Positions 11,815 to 23,460 of a stretch of DNA of 64,000 bases are shown piece by piece (the first letter of the stretch is position 1; each line of letters begins with the position of its first letter). Source of the stretch: Thamnidium elegans (Eukaryota; Mucoromycota; Mucoromycetes; Mucorales; Mucoraceae). The position numbers and the translations under genes are program-made. The notes under the pieces were generated by a model. The model was not told the DNA's origin. It searched no databases and worked only from the letters and a program-made list of their open reading frames with translations. The DNA lies in assembly GCA_025201345.1 (NCBI GenBank), contig JAIXMG010000001.1, forward strand, positions 1,550,001 through 1,614,000, in the 5' to 3' direction.

Positions 11815-13931
11815 AAATACTATTATTACCCTCATTTTTTTTATATCAATATATTTATACCTAACCCCATTACATTTATTATCCCTTATACTATTTTTTA
11901 TCAAATCTCTCTTTTGTAACATATTCTTTTATCCCTTATAATACACTTCCTTCCTTTCTCGCCTTTGTATATTACACACAATCTCGATATTATTTTATTC
12001 TTGACAAAAAAAAAAAAAAAAAAAAATCTAAAAAAAGTAAAGCTTTTAAATCGTACGATTTTTTTCTAGCAACTTTTTTTTTTTTTTTTTTGGACACTTA
12101 GATTAGATTTATTTCCGCGCACACTATTTTCATATACAAACATTAACAGAAAGAAAGTTTTTTCTTTAAAAATAAAAATAAAAAAGTAATGTTACATTTA
12201 ATCATCATTATTATCGGCTCCTTCTTTTCCGTAATTTTTTTTTAAAGCCCTGTAAATCAAGGTGCGTTTAGGCGAATTTTAGTGCAAAGTTTTTTTTTAG
12301 GGTAAACACGGGTCTTGTTTACGAATATTTGTAGAGGCGGGAAATTAACTCTAATATGCGGTTTTTATTTTTTTTCCAAAAGTTTACTTTAGTCCTATAG
12401 CCGAAAACTTTGTTTTATATGCACATAGAAAGTGCAAAAAAAAAAAAAAAATGTTTACATAACTAAGTTAAAACTAAACGTATCTAAAAGCACCAGTACG
12501 AGAAGTTTTTCGTGGTTACTCCTGATTTACTCAAGCACCAAAGCTAAACAAGCTATAATATACACTGTGGTTTTTGATGTAGATAAATATATCATAGGGG
12601 AATTCTGAATTTTCTATATACATATATTTTTTGACGCGTAATTTATATTAGTTTAAGCCGCTTCAAAGATTCATTTACTTTAAAAACTTTTACGTTTAAA
12701 ACGTTACACTCAAGAAGATCAATTAAAATATGTAAATTACATCCTTAAAAAAGACTACAAGTTATTTAACTTCATATTTGCTTGCATAAAAAAGTCTAGA
12801 TTACGATAGACTCTCTCTCTCTCTTTACATGTTTTTTAATGTAGGCTTTATTTACTAAACGTATAAATGAATTATTTTACATAACCGTCAACGAGTTTAA
12901 AGCGATAGACAGTGCATTATCGTGTTGTAATAGTCACAACATCACGTTATTAAAAAAAGAGGCTTTCTTTTTTCAAGGAGCTTTTTTTTACTAAAAAACA
13001 ATTCACTACAGAAAAAAACTAGTTAACTGGTAACGATATTATCTTTGGGATGTCACGAAGAATGCAATATATTTTATTAAAGTCCATATTATCTCTTTTA
13101 CTAGTACAGTAGCAGTTCTATTCAGGGCGGATTTCTCCAGGACGTCTTCGGTCCCACGCTTTAACACCACTACTACCATTATTCAATCTAAGAGTGAGCC
13201 GAAAAAATTCGCCTTTTTCTTTAAATCCTCAGAATTATTCAGCAGATAGCCATTATCAATATATTTGAACTGGTTTTCATAAATACTTTTTGTAGGCTTG
13301 AGTTTTCTCCGGATACAAGGTTTTTGTCAGTTTATTGCTATTTTAGAATTTATGCTATTTATTAACTACCTTTGAAGTTTTTTTTTTAAGATATATTATG
13401 TTAGTTATTAAACCGACATAATCAATCGTCATTTACACAAACTTTGGCATTGTTTCTAAGAAACGCCAGAAATCTATTGTGCATACATGGATATTGTTTA
13501 GTTTTGACAATATCTCAGTATTATCCTATAGATAACGCTTGCGAAATTGTTGCTTGGCTGAACTAAGGGAGGAGACAAAGACGTTGTCTACTAGCGATCT
13601 TTTATATAGAATATTGACCATTTTTTACAAACAACTGACCATGTATCGCCTACGGATTTTATACAATACCCGATTACTTTGTATCCATCTTTTTCATTTC
13701 GTTTATTTTGATTTGATATCTCGGAAATACTTCAATCACGTTCTCTGCTACGGAATCTATAAAACATGAATCAGCCAGTTTTTTATGATTAATTATCAAT
13801 TTTAAAGCTATTATAATAGTCTAGGACATTCAACTGCCTGCTTCTTAATTTTAGTCCTGTAACACCCCAAAAAAAAAGGTACGGCTGTGACTGTGGGGGT
13901 AAAATATAAAGTTTTTTTATTAATTTATTTT
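11815..13931. other. Convergent intergenic region, no gene recognised
   Basis: About 2.1 kb between the 3' ends of the SREBP gene and the NOT4 gene. A or T runs occur at about 12006-12026, 12073-12090 and 12436-12451, with a short (CT)n at about 12810-12825. A plus-strand open frame at 13539-13769 (76 codons) has no domain or splice support and is probably chance. No RNA gene seen. Confidence 0.5.
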
Positions 13932-14410
13932 TTAAACTTGAGCAAAGCCAAATCTAGAGTGTTTACGAACAGGCGAATCAAATAAGGCACTGTTATTATT
14001 GTTATTATTATTCGGGCTTGTAGCAGTAGTAACAGATCTTAATAATTGATGAGAGAATGGGTTAAAAGTACCAGTATAAGAAGGTATAGGTATTGTTTGA
14101 GTCAAGTATTCAAGTGGTGAGATAGATTGATTCAAATTTAAAGTGGACATATTGAATTCGATTAAAGTAGGTGGAGTAGTAGGTGTATCTTCATCTGAAG
14201 AGCCTTCATACAATCCAGTTACACCTACTGGTTTCTCTTCTTGTATTCTAGTCCTTGTTGGAGAACAAACTTCTTCAAATGCATCACCTAATACAAAGTT
14301 AACTAATCCATCATATTTTAATATTTCGTCATCGTCATCATCATCATCTTCTTCTTCTTCTTGCTCTTCTCTATTAGTAGTGGTAGTGGTGGTAGTGGCG
14401 GTAGAAGTAA

Positions 14411-14444
<34 letters not shown>

Positions 14445-15978
14445 TTGTAATTCTTCTTCTCTTCTTTGCTTTTGAAGCAATTCTTTACGCTTCTTTTTCT
14501 CTAATTTACGTTTTAATGTCGAAGGTGATAATTGTGGTCTTTGTTGTTGACTTTGTTGTTGCTGCTGAGCAACTGCTACAGCCAATGGTGGACCAAATGT
14601 ATCAGGTGTTAATGCTCTTTCGGGCAATCCAGTATTTTTATTTACTGGTGTACCTGGTGTACTTGTCTTTCCCCAAGATGCAGTAGGTGGTAATGCAGAA
14701 CGCTCATCTTCTATTGATTTTTTATTGGATGATGATGCTGCAGCTGGGAAATCTGAATTTGATAATGAAGGCGAATGATGATGACTATGGCTATGACTAC
14801 TATGATGATGATGATATGAATATTCTTCATCATCGTCTTCTTCTTCTGAATCATCATGTGCCATTTGATCTCTCATACGATGTTTTCTATTTACACGTTA
14901 ATTTCTAATATTTTCATACAGTATGTGTATATATTTTTACCCTGTTGCTAGTTCTTCTTTAGATATTGTATCTGCATCTTCTCCAGGCTCATGTAGATAT
15001 AAACAACTTGGATTAGGGCAAGTCATATTACGAAGATAATAAGTACAATACTTGGTTGTACCATACGATGCTCTAAAATAGATTTAATATATATATATAT
15101 ATATTTATTTGTGTAAAATTTAATATTTATTACCTTAATATTCTACCTGCCATAACACTACCATCCACCGCGTGAATTGCTTTACCAGCATCTTCTTTTC
15201 TTTGATATGTAACATAAACAGCAGCACTTGGTTGCATGGAAGTAGCTCCATTAGCAAGTGAAGTAGGTGCAATTTGTCGTTTGTTAATTACAATCTTTGA
15301 AATTTTACCAAATTGACCAAAATAATCAGGTGATCTAATTGTCTTGAAAAGAATAAGAATCGTTTTCTTTTCTTTTTTCTTTTTTTTTTAAGCAAAAACA
15401 TATGACTTACTTCTTCTGTTGCTAATTTAGGATGAAGACCAATAATATAAACCAGGTTCTTTTGAACTACTCTCATATTAGCTAAATGTCGTCTATTTGC
15501 AGTTTCCATATCTTTTTGTTGTCGTTCCTTTTCTTTCTTTTCTCTTCTAATACGTTGAATTCTATAATAATAATAATAATAATAATGTTTTGTTAGTATT
15601 TTTTTTTTTTAGTTGTTGTTGTTGTTATTTACTCATCAGCGCTAATGGGCTCGAATTCAGCATTTTGATCAGAGTATTCTCTACGACTAATAGCTTTTTT
15701 TTTTAGTAATAAATTAAATACAAGATACTGTTATCAATACCAAGCTGGACAACGACCGTTCAAATTTTCACGAATATGATGCCAACAGAAACGACAGATC
15801 TGAAAAAAAAAACAGTTTATATAAGATAACAAGAAAAGAAATGTACACGTATAACTTTTTATTAGTTATTATTTACTTTGTAGCCGCAAGGACAAGGTCT
15901 AAAGTTTTTGTCTGCGATATCTAATTCCTCCATACAAAGAGGGCAATCGTATCCTTCTTCATCAGAGCTACTATACAT
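13932..15978 (-). CDS. NOT4: NOT4/CNOT4-type RING E3 ubiquitin ligase of the CCR4-NOT complex
   Basis: Seven exons on the minus strand (15978-15877, 15799-15741, 15686-15633, 15561-15411, 15342-15134, 15072-14941, 14886-13932) give 553 aa, all phases consistent. Domains in order: a C4C4 RING (CPLC, CPCGYKICRFCW, CPAC; residues about 12-55), a basic coiled region, an RRM (LVYIIGLHPKLATEE onward, about 105-190) and a CCCH-type zinc finger (KYCTYYLRNMTCPNPSC), which is exactly the CNOT4 order. The C-terminal 300 residues are low complexity, with Thr, Asp/Glu, Gln and His runs from trinucleotide repeats. Known role: ubiquitylation in mRNA decay and co-translational quality control. The acceptor of exon 5 is AAG rather than CAG/TAG. 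Strong identification. Confidence 0.93.
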
Positions 15979-16075
15979 TTTTTAATTTTAAAAAAAAAGG
16001 GAATGGGAGAAAAAAAAAAAAAGTTGGGTAAAAAAAAAGTATTAATTATATATTATATTTTTTTTTAAATGACCG

Positions 16076-18315
16076 CTAATGGTTTCTCTTCTTCTTTTTC
16101 TTTTTATTGTTATTCTTGTTAGATACAGCTTCATCATCAGAAGCAGTTAAGCTTTCACCCCAAATAATATCCATTGGAAAACCAGTGTCAGTGTTTGATT
16201 GCGAAGAATAATCTGAATTTCTGCGAGACAAATATTCATAAGGTGTCTCAGTACCTTTGGGACCTTCTTTAAATCCTAAACAATAAGCAACTGACAACAA
16301 TAGTGTTAATACACATATCTTTTTGTTGTTACTGCAATAAAAAATCCTTACAATCACTTCCTAAATCAATACCAGATGCTTCATCATGATCGTTAGCATT
16401 TGTCATTAAAGTTAAAGTACCAGCATAAGGAGAGAAATGAACAGCTTGAATAGGTGGAGTAGGACCAAGATGAGCAGGTGGTCTAGGACAAGCTTCTAAT
16501 TTCCAAGTATAAATTGGTTCTAGTTGAGCAAGGGTATTTGATCTTAGGGTAGGTAAGAATTCTTGAAAACGAGGGTGATCAGTAATAATACGGCATATTA
16601 AATCAGAGTGACGAGCATCAGCCATTAGTCTCAGTTGATTCAATATTAACAAGATGAAGCCTCTCGTTTCTAGCAATAAAAGAGTTTAAAAAAAATATAT
16701 CAACAAATAATATATATATATTACCAGTAACACGCTCTCGGTCTTGATATGCTTCTATTAATCGTGTAATTAAACTTTGTTTACGTACAAGTACAATGAG
16801 TGTAGGTTCATAATTGATTGCTAAAGTTAAGCAAACCAGTCTATAAAATAATGTATGATAAATATTACTAGATGACTTTTCAAAAAAGGAGTTGACCAAT
16901 ATTTTCCAAAAAGCAGAAGGTGTAGATGCCAGCATCTGAGTCTTTTCATTTGCATTATATAATGTTTGATAAATAATATCCAACAAATCCATATCTGAAG
17001 TAGTTAAAGGTTTACTGTTATAAATTATATTAGTAAGTTATTGTATTTTAAATCTAGTAACTCACATTCTAGTGTTGGACGATTGTCGGTCTTTGGCAAA
17101 CAATAAACAGAATTCAGGAATATGCTTTACAAGTAAATCTTGAGATCTTAATGAAATATAATACAAAGGACCCTGTACTGGTTGAGACATGGATGAAGCT
17201 CTTGTTGTTAACATGCCACTTTTAACCAATAATTTAATAATATTGATCGTACGCTCTCTTTTTTCCGAAGGAGGGTTATCAATCACTTGCTATGATATAT
17301 ACATATATATATATATAAGTATGTAAATATATAAAAAAGGGTATATAGAGGTAATACCTTGACGAGTGTTTCCATAATGTATACTCCTTTTTCGGTTCTT
17401 AGTGCTTTAAACAATAGATCACCATTATCTACTTGTGAAGCTTCTTCAATAACACGTAAAAAGAACTCTTGTGCAGCTTCAACGTATTCAGGAAACTCTT
17501 TCAATTTTGTTGCATCCACAATCCACTCCAAAAACCCCAATTCTTGTAATTTAGTATGGCACTTTTCACGGTCTTCTTTCGTTTCTGGATTAATATCTCT
17601 TACAAATATTAAGCCTAGTATAGCATCCATAATTGAACTTTCAGTTAAATAAGGTAATAAATAATTGAATAAAATCGAAGCATTGTTTCGCATAATAACT
17701 ACATCCAACATATCACACGGATGTCTTCTTATCAAGTGTTGAAATATCTTGAAAAAGTGATTGAAATTGCCGTTTGAATTGGGTAAAAATACTTCAAATA
17801 AGTGGTTTACAATATCATAAAATTTCGCATTCTGTACCCAAAGATGATTGGCTGTTGTGCCAGATAAAAATTCCATAGCATGATATGATCTTTTTAAAGC
17901 ATCTATATCATCCAAATCTCTCTTGTGTTTACTATACTTTATCTTTTCTTCAAAGCTACATCTATCCAAATCAATAGCTGGTTGACTAGTGTCAAGTCGA
18001 GATACATGTGTCATGAAAATGTCCATCATGCCTATACATAAAAAAAAAAATACTTGATTACTCTACTTTTTCTTGTGCACCCATTACTTTTATTTTTTTT
18101 TTACCTTCGAGAAATAAAACATTAACAATCTTGACATCTAATCTAGGTGTAGAAAATTGAAGTAGTTTTTCTATAAGTGAAACAGATGTTGACTTAAACG
18201 TAGCATCTGTCACTACTGCTGCAGAAGTTTGCTTTTCCTCTGCTACCTCCGGTAATACTTCAACCACGCCTTCTTGTTCTTCTATCGTTACATTATTCAT
18301 GGAGTTATCTGTCAT
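16076..18315 (-). CDS. SAPS-domain SIT4/PP6 phosphatase regulatory subunit
   Basis: Six exons (18315-18105, 18031-17358, 17289-17066, 17014-16725, 16669-16352, 16290-16076) give 643 aa in frame. The helical middle follows the SAPS pattern: HAMEFLSG, then FFKIFQHLIRRHPCDML, ASILFNYLLPYL with SSIMDAILGLI, and later NPPSEKRERTINIIKLLVKSG and PYAGTLTLMTN near the end. Family members bind Sit4/PP6-type phosphatases and direct them to targets in cell-cycle and nutrient signalling. The N-terminal about 70 residues are acidic and not conserved; the usual MFWRF-like start is not visible, so the first exon may be incomplete. A Met at 18399 would add a hydrophobic leader, judged unlikely. The K-rich C-terminus follows an acidic patch. 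Confidence 0.8.
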
Positions 18316-18432
18316 TTCATTAAATAAAATGACGAAAAAGGAATAAAAAGATAGGAAAAAATAAATAAAACGATTAAAAAAGCTCATGATATTTTTCAAA
18401 AAAAAAAAAAAAAAAAAAAAAAGCAGTCCATT

Positions 18433-19382
18433 TTATTTCCTCTTTAAAGCATCTAAACGCCTTGCTAAAGCATCAAAGTCATTAGGATCATCTACAGTAG
18501 GTGTAGTAGGTTTCTTTAAAGGTGAACTGGTTGGAATTTCGGGTAAATTGAACCGAGTATCATCATCGTTTTGAAGAGGAGGCAATAGCTATTTTTAAAT
18601 TCCACTAAGAAAAAGCATTACTATTATAATATTATTTTTTTTTTACCTCTGCTTGTCCACCTCCTATATCATCATCATCATCTTCTTCGATAGTATATTC
18701 TTCTTCCTCTTCGTCTTCTTCATGTTCTAATCTATTTGATCTCCAACGTATATCATATGCCCTTGCAATTTCTTCCAAATAACGTTCGACTAAAAATGGA
18801 TCAGGTGCATTTACTTGAAGTTTCATCACAATCTATTGGTTAAAAAAAAAAATACAATCAGAATGTATTACACGAAAAAAAAAACCGCGGTTTCATTACC
18901 CTTGGATTGACACGCTCGTCTTCATTTTCTAATGCTTGCAACATAAATTCCTTTCCAAACTTGGAAGCCAATTGATCTCTAACAAGACCTAATTCCTTTG
19001 CTTCACCTACACGAGGAGCAGCCCAAATAATTGTATTGACTGCTTCTGCAATACTTTCCTCACATGTTCTTTTTTTTTTGTCGTTAAAAAAAAATAATAC
19101 GAAAATACCCCACAAAAAAACTTACTTGTAAGTTTCTAATAAACCAAATCGAGCTAATAATAAATCACAGTAAAGCTCAAGGTTCTCCATAGCTTCAATA
19201 AATAAGTCGTCACGTATAATATGTTCTACTCTTATGCGAGCACTTTCTTCCTTCCCTCTTTCTAACAAGTTACCAATCTCTTTACGGTTTTGTTGGTTGA
19301 GTGAGGTCTTTTTAGCTTGCAACATCTTTAGTCTGTTGATGGCAAGCTTTAATTGCACTTTGAGTCGAGTAGGATTAAACAT
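18433..19382 (-). CDS. IST1: IST1, ESCRT-III-like regulator of VPS4
   Basis: Four exons (19382-19126, 19068-18900, 18832-18647, 18588-18433) give 255 aa. The first exon is a textbook IST1 N-terminus: MFNPTRLKVQLKLAINRLK, then a Lys/Glu-rich helix and ESARIRVEHIIRDD. The domain continues through AAPRV and VNAPDPFLVERYLEEIA. An acidic linker separates it from a C-terminal MIT-interacting helix, DFDALARRLDALKRK (last 15 residues), the motif that docks onto VPS4-type MIT domains. Known role: regulating VPS4 in multivesicular-body sorting and membrane scission. The exon 2 acceptor is AAG within an A-rich stretch. It is transcribed divergently from STE14 with only 120 bp between start codons. Confidence 0.92.
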
Positions 19383-19502
19383 GATGGAAAAAAAAGAAAG
19401 TAAAGTAAAAGAGAAAAGAGTACAACACGTGATTTTATATTTATTTTTATTTTTATAAGGTCTATATTTTTTTTTTTTACATCTTTCTTCGTTTTTTGAC
19501 AA
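19383..19502. promoter_or_regulatory. Short bidirectional promoter between IST1 and STE14
   Basis: Only 120 bp separate the two divergent start codons, so both 5' UTRs and promoters must lie here or overlap the coding regions. The DNA is A-rich on one strand and T-rich on the other, with CACGTG-like 'acaacacgtg' near 19423-19432 and a T run near 19470-19478. No TATA box was confidently placed. Confidence 0.5.
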
Positions 19503-20416
19503 ATGACAACTTCAGGGTTAAACATTCGTCGCATGCTTCATGACGAAGATGAGTCAGATCCCAATATTCAATTACTTCAAAAACCTAAAATAAAGAAACA
19601 AAACAAGGATCAAATTCGTATATTCGATGGTAGAAACACACCCCAAAACATTTCAGTTTATGGATTTTTACTAGGCATGGTATGTAGTGGTGGTATTATG
19701 TTTGCTATATTGGGTAATTCAGACATGCCTCATTTTGGTATCTTTTTGGCAGCTTTAACGTTATTTCATTTTTTGGAATATATTGCGACCGCATTATTTA
19801 ACAGTGATAAATTATCGCTTGACTGTAAGTTTTGTGTGTGTGTGCGTATAAAATTCAGGTACTTACACCCTTTTTTTTTTTTTTTTAACGTAGCTTACTT
19901 GATCAATCACAGTCTTCATTATCATGCAGCACACACAGCTGCACTAGTAGAATTTTTAATAGAATATTATTTCTTTCCAAGCTGGAAAAAGTTTGGTTGG
20001 ATTAACTATATTGGTAATGATGATAATAACATGTGTAATATTTATAAAACTGACAAAAAAAAACATTAGGCCTTTTATTGTTAATTATGGGCCAAGGTTG
20101 TCGTACAGTTGCCATGTTTTCAGCAAGACATAATTTCTCTCACCATATTGTAGATTATAAAGAGAGTGATCATGTACTTGTTAAACATGGTATTTATAGC
20201 ATTATGCGTCACCCATCTTATTTTGGCTTTTACTGGTGGGCTCTCGGTGTGCAAGTATTATTAATGAATCCTATTTGTTTCTTTTTATTTCTTTATTGGC
20301 TTCAAAGATTCTTTTCTGAACGTATTGAATATGAAGAACATACATTACATCGTTTCTTTGGTCAAGAATGGTTGGATTATAAAGCAAAGACTGGTACACT
20401 CATGTTATTTATATAA
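19503..20416 (+). CDS. STE14: Protein-S-isoprenylcysteine O-methyltransferase
   Basis: Three exons (19503-19824, 19894-20013, 20070-20416) give 262 aa. The enzyme methylates the C-terminal prenylcysteine of CAAX proteins (Ras, a-type pheromones) in the ER membrane using S-adenosylmethionine. Several membrane segments are visible (FLLGMVCSGGIMFAIL, FGIFLAALTLFHFLEYI, a long C-terminal hydrophobic hairpin). The ICMT core is clear: VKHGIYSIMRHPSYFGFYWW, QVLLMNPICF, RIEYEEHTLHRFFGQEW and YKAKTGT near the end. The N-terminal about 50 residues are hydrophilic. Length matches the family. Confident. Confidence 0.93.
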
Positions 20417-20560
20417 ATAAACAAAAACAAAAACAAAAAAACAAAAATCATGTGATCTACAGGGCCCTCCTCTTCTAGTTATCTTACTCTCACGAAAAAA
20501 AAAAAAAAAACCCTTTCCTTTTTTTCTTTTTCTTTTTCTTTTTTACTGGTATTAATTAGA

Positions 20561-21946
20561 ATGAAACTATTATGTTTACCAGGTGAAATAATTGAATATA
20601 TTATTCATTTATCTTGTATGATTGATAAAGAGAATAATAATCAATTTCATGGTTGGCGTTATCCAGAGCATAATTATGTGGATTTAAAATCAATGGCACT
20701 ATGTTGTAAACATCTTTATATCGTTGTTGCACCCTTTTTATGGAGACATAAGGAATTTATTTTACCCCGTGAAGATGATGAAAAGAGTGAAAATGCAATG
20801 ATTCAAATGGCAACTGATATATTATCGAAAAAGGCATTATTTCAACAAGAACATTATTTAGGTGAATACGTACGTTCACTTAGTAGAGATTTGACGAATG
20901 GACCACACTATGATTTAAACAATTCAAAATTAATGGCTCAATTAGTCATTAATCTTCGTGCTTTAAAGATAGATTTTCATCCAAAGGCAAGAACTGAACA
21001 ATATGGTTTACGTTACTTTATTGAATACTGTCCAAACCTAAATGAGTTATATTTAAATAACTGTCGTGATACATTTGATGATTTCAAGTCGATTTATGAA
21101 TTTAATCCTCCTTTAACTTCACTTACTTTGATAGAATGTACTATAAAACAAGTTACTTTAGAAAGAATCGCCACTCAACTTGTTTCATTAAAGAATCTAT
21201 TAATTCAACAAGTATTAATTGAACCTTTTACAGCTTCAAAATCAAATACGCATTTAATAGATACAAATCAATTTATTCATCCATTTCACTATCAAAATAT
21301 TAATTCAACTGCAATACCAACTTTATTATATCAATCACTTGTTAAAAGAAACCTATCGAATTTAGCTTTAACTGATTCAATCTCTTCTTCTCTATTACAA
21401 CTTATTGTTCAATATTCTCCAAATCTAGAAAAATTAGCCATTGTATTACATGAACTAGATCCATTCCATGTAAATCAATCCATACAGTCCATCAGTCAAC
21501 TATCCAGCCTAACTACACTCTCTTTAGCTTTTAGAAGATACTACCCTTTATCAAAAGAATACGAAAGATTACCTTGTCATGTACCCACTTACACTTGGTC
21601 ACTATTTGCAAAAAAATTACCTTTATTAAAGTTACTATACATCTCAACCACAAGACTATTAGTCAATAAGGATTTTATTTCAACCTTATTAAATACAAGT
21701 AAAACCTTATCAAATATCATCATTCACAATATTGCTCTCGTGACAGCAACTGCCCAGCCAATCATTGAACATCAAGATGAAGACGAAATACGTAATACTT
21801 ATTTGAAAGAATCTCAATCTATTTCGTATAATATACTAGATTGGAATACTAGAGACAATTTATATACGTTTGATCAGGCAAAACAAATGGGATATCACTG
21901 TTTTGATGAATCGGATCAAGTTTGTTTTATAAAGGGTTTCATGTAA
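20561..21946 (+). CDS. F-box protein with leucine-rich repeat-like body
   Basis: Single-exon gene of 461 aa. The N-terminus (LPGEIIEYIIHLS ... LKSMALCCKHLYIVVAPFLWRH, residues about 5-65) is an F-box-like motif used by SCF ubiquitin ligases to bind Skp1. The remainder has irregular leucine-rich repeats (for example LRALKIDFH, CPNLNELYLNNC, LTSLTLIECT, LSNLALTDS, SPNLEKLAIVL, LSSLTTLSLAF), the usual substrate-binding body. Such genes form large families in Mucoromycota, and the target cannot be inferred. The start is the first Met, 7 bases after an AT-rich leader. No introns seen. Confidence 0.8.
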   Translation: MKLLCLPGEIIEYIIHLSCMIDKENNNQFHGWRYPEHNYVDLKSMALCCKHLYIVVAPFLWRHKEFILPREDDEKSENAMIQMATDILSKKALFQQEHYLGEYVRSLSRDLTNGPHYDLNNSKLMAQLVINLRALKIDFHPKARTEQYGLRYFIEYCPNLNELYLNNCRDTFDDFKSIYEFNPPLTSLTLIECTIKQVTLERIATQLVSLKNLLIQQVLIEPFTASKSNTHLIDTNQFIHPFHYQNINSTAIPTLLYQSLVKRNLSNLALTDSISSSLLQLIVQYSPNLEKLAIVLHELDPFHVNQSIQSISQLSSLTTLSLAFRRYYPLSKEYERLPCHVPTYTWSLFAKKLPLLKLLYISTTRLLVNKDFISTLLNTSKTLSNIIIHNIALVTATAQPIIEHQDEDEIRNTYLKESQSISYNILDWNTRDNLYTFDQAKQMGYHCFDESDQVCFIKGFM

Positions 21947-22461
21947 CTTTTTTTTTTTTTTTCGTGGAATAATAAAAATTTAAAATCTGGTGCATTATAG
22001 TGCCTGTTCCAGCAATCCTAATGTTTTTTTTATTTAACGCTATTATTTGAGAATAATTGTAATAGACCCATTTTTTTTTTATGGTATCTACTTGCAATTG
22101 AAGGGCCTCTTTTTTTTCTTCATTCGACAAGCTTGACCGTAATAAATTGACACAAAAGTAACTTGTGCACTTTTATATCTGGTTATGTTCTAAAGCTTTT
22201 TTATACGCGTTTACACAACCCAACGGGGCCTAAATAAGTTGGTTAATAAATAAAAAAAATACCTGTATTAGGCGTAGTTTCCCTACTGTAGGTAGAAAAT
22301 CCTCGTCCAAACTCTCTTCATATTCATCTATAATAGTATCATTTTTGCGGCCAGTTTTATATCAGTTAATAACTGGTATGTATGTTACCTTTGCGTTTAG
22401 AAGCCTTATTTTTTTTTTCGGGTAAAAAAGATGTGTCGTGCTTTACTTTCCTTTTCATTCA

Positions 22462-22503
<42 letters not shown>

Positions 22504-22845
22504 CTAACTTATGATCAAGGAAAAGCAGGAAAGATAGTTAAATAAGAAAGGAAAAGATTTATTAACATTTTTGCATACGTAAATTCGATTAATTAACTCT
22601 CTTTTACAAACCGTAGAAGTGATATTTAGATTAACTAAAAAGGATTTATTCGTTGTTCGCTAGAGTATACAGCTATTATAAATACCTCCTAGTAAGTTTT
22701 TATTTATAACTGAAGTAACATTAAATCCAGACACTCATAAAGCTACGTTTTTATTCTAGTTTAGACATCCGTAAATGTATATATCATATAGCAGTTAAAT
22801 TAACAAACATCTTCTTATCGCTAATTATTCCTTTCATTATCATAG
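21947..22845. other. Intergenic with a 40-nt T run
   Basis: AT-rich DNA downstream of the F-box gene. It contains a T run of about 40 nt at 22464-22503. Upstream exons of the small gene beginning near 22846 may hide between about 22510 and 22800 (a GTAAAT donor-like site lies near 22772), but I could not fix them. Confidence 0.45.
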
Positions 22846-23189
22846 TGTATGTACCGGAATACTATAACCGTCAAAAGCGTACAAAATCCCTATTACATGG
22901 TAAGTTTACAGTTATGATTATAACTAGCAAAGTATAGCTAATTATCTCATTCATAGGCATACTTCTGCTGTTTACTGCATAATAACGTGTTTTATTGTAG
23001 CTTCAGCGGCTGCTCATGAAAGAGCTATCGATGAAGTAGTCTGAAGCATCCCTGTACTGGATTTTTATTTTATTTTTTTAGGTAAACACTTCATTAGAAA
23101 ATTTTATATCTTGGGATAATATATTAACGAATATGGATACTCATGTCACTACCATTGAACGTCAAAAAATAAACAGTAGTGTTATTTAA
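22846..23189 (+). CDS. 3' part of a small unrecognised helical protein gene
   Basis: Three consecutive exons can be joined in one frame: 22846-22899 (after a CATAG acceptor), 23001-23035 and 23082-23189, with GTAAGT and GTAGTC donors and TAG acceptors. They encode about 65 residues: YVPEYYNRQKRTKSLLH, then ASAAAHERAIDE, then a charged segment with SLENFISWDNILTNMD ending THVTTIERQKINSSVI and a TAA at 23187. The composition is protein-like and probably helical or coiled. The first exon(s) are not identified, so this is a partial model. Family not recognised; a small complex subunit is a guess only. Confidence 0.4.
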
Positions 23190-23460
23190 TGAAACAACTA
23201 GTAGTGCATAATCTTGCGCTTTGTTTCTTCCTAACCGTTTTATAATGTATGAAAAGGTTAATTATGATGGCTGAATGTTATTGTGTATGTGTAGGAAATC
23301 CCAAACAGAAAAATATTTCAAAAACTTATAAAATTAAAAAGTTATTTAGTTAAAGTTTTATGGTCAAGTTTCTTAATTCAAAGATGTTATATCACATGGA
23401 TAATTGTTTTTATTTGTAAAAAAAAAAGTGACGATTACTATTTGATTGGAGGTAGTCTAT

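Noticed and set aside
13539..13769. 76-codon open frame on the plus strand after the SREBP gene
   Set aside because: No domain, no splice context and composition like the surrounding AT-rich DNA.
14360..14450. Trinucleotide runs in NOT4 as a separate repeat element
   Set aside because: They are coding low-complexity tracts (Thr, Asp/Glu) within the last exon.
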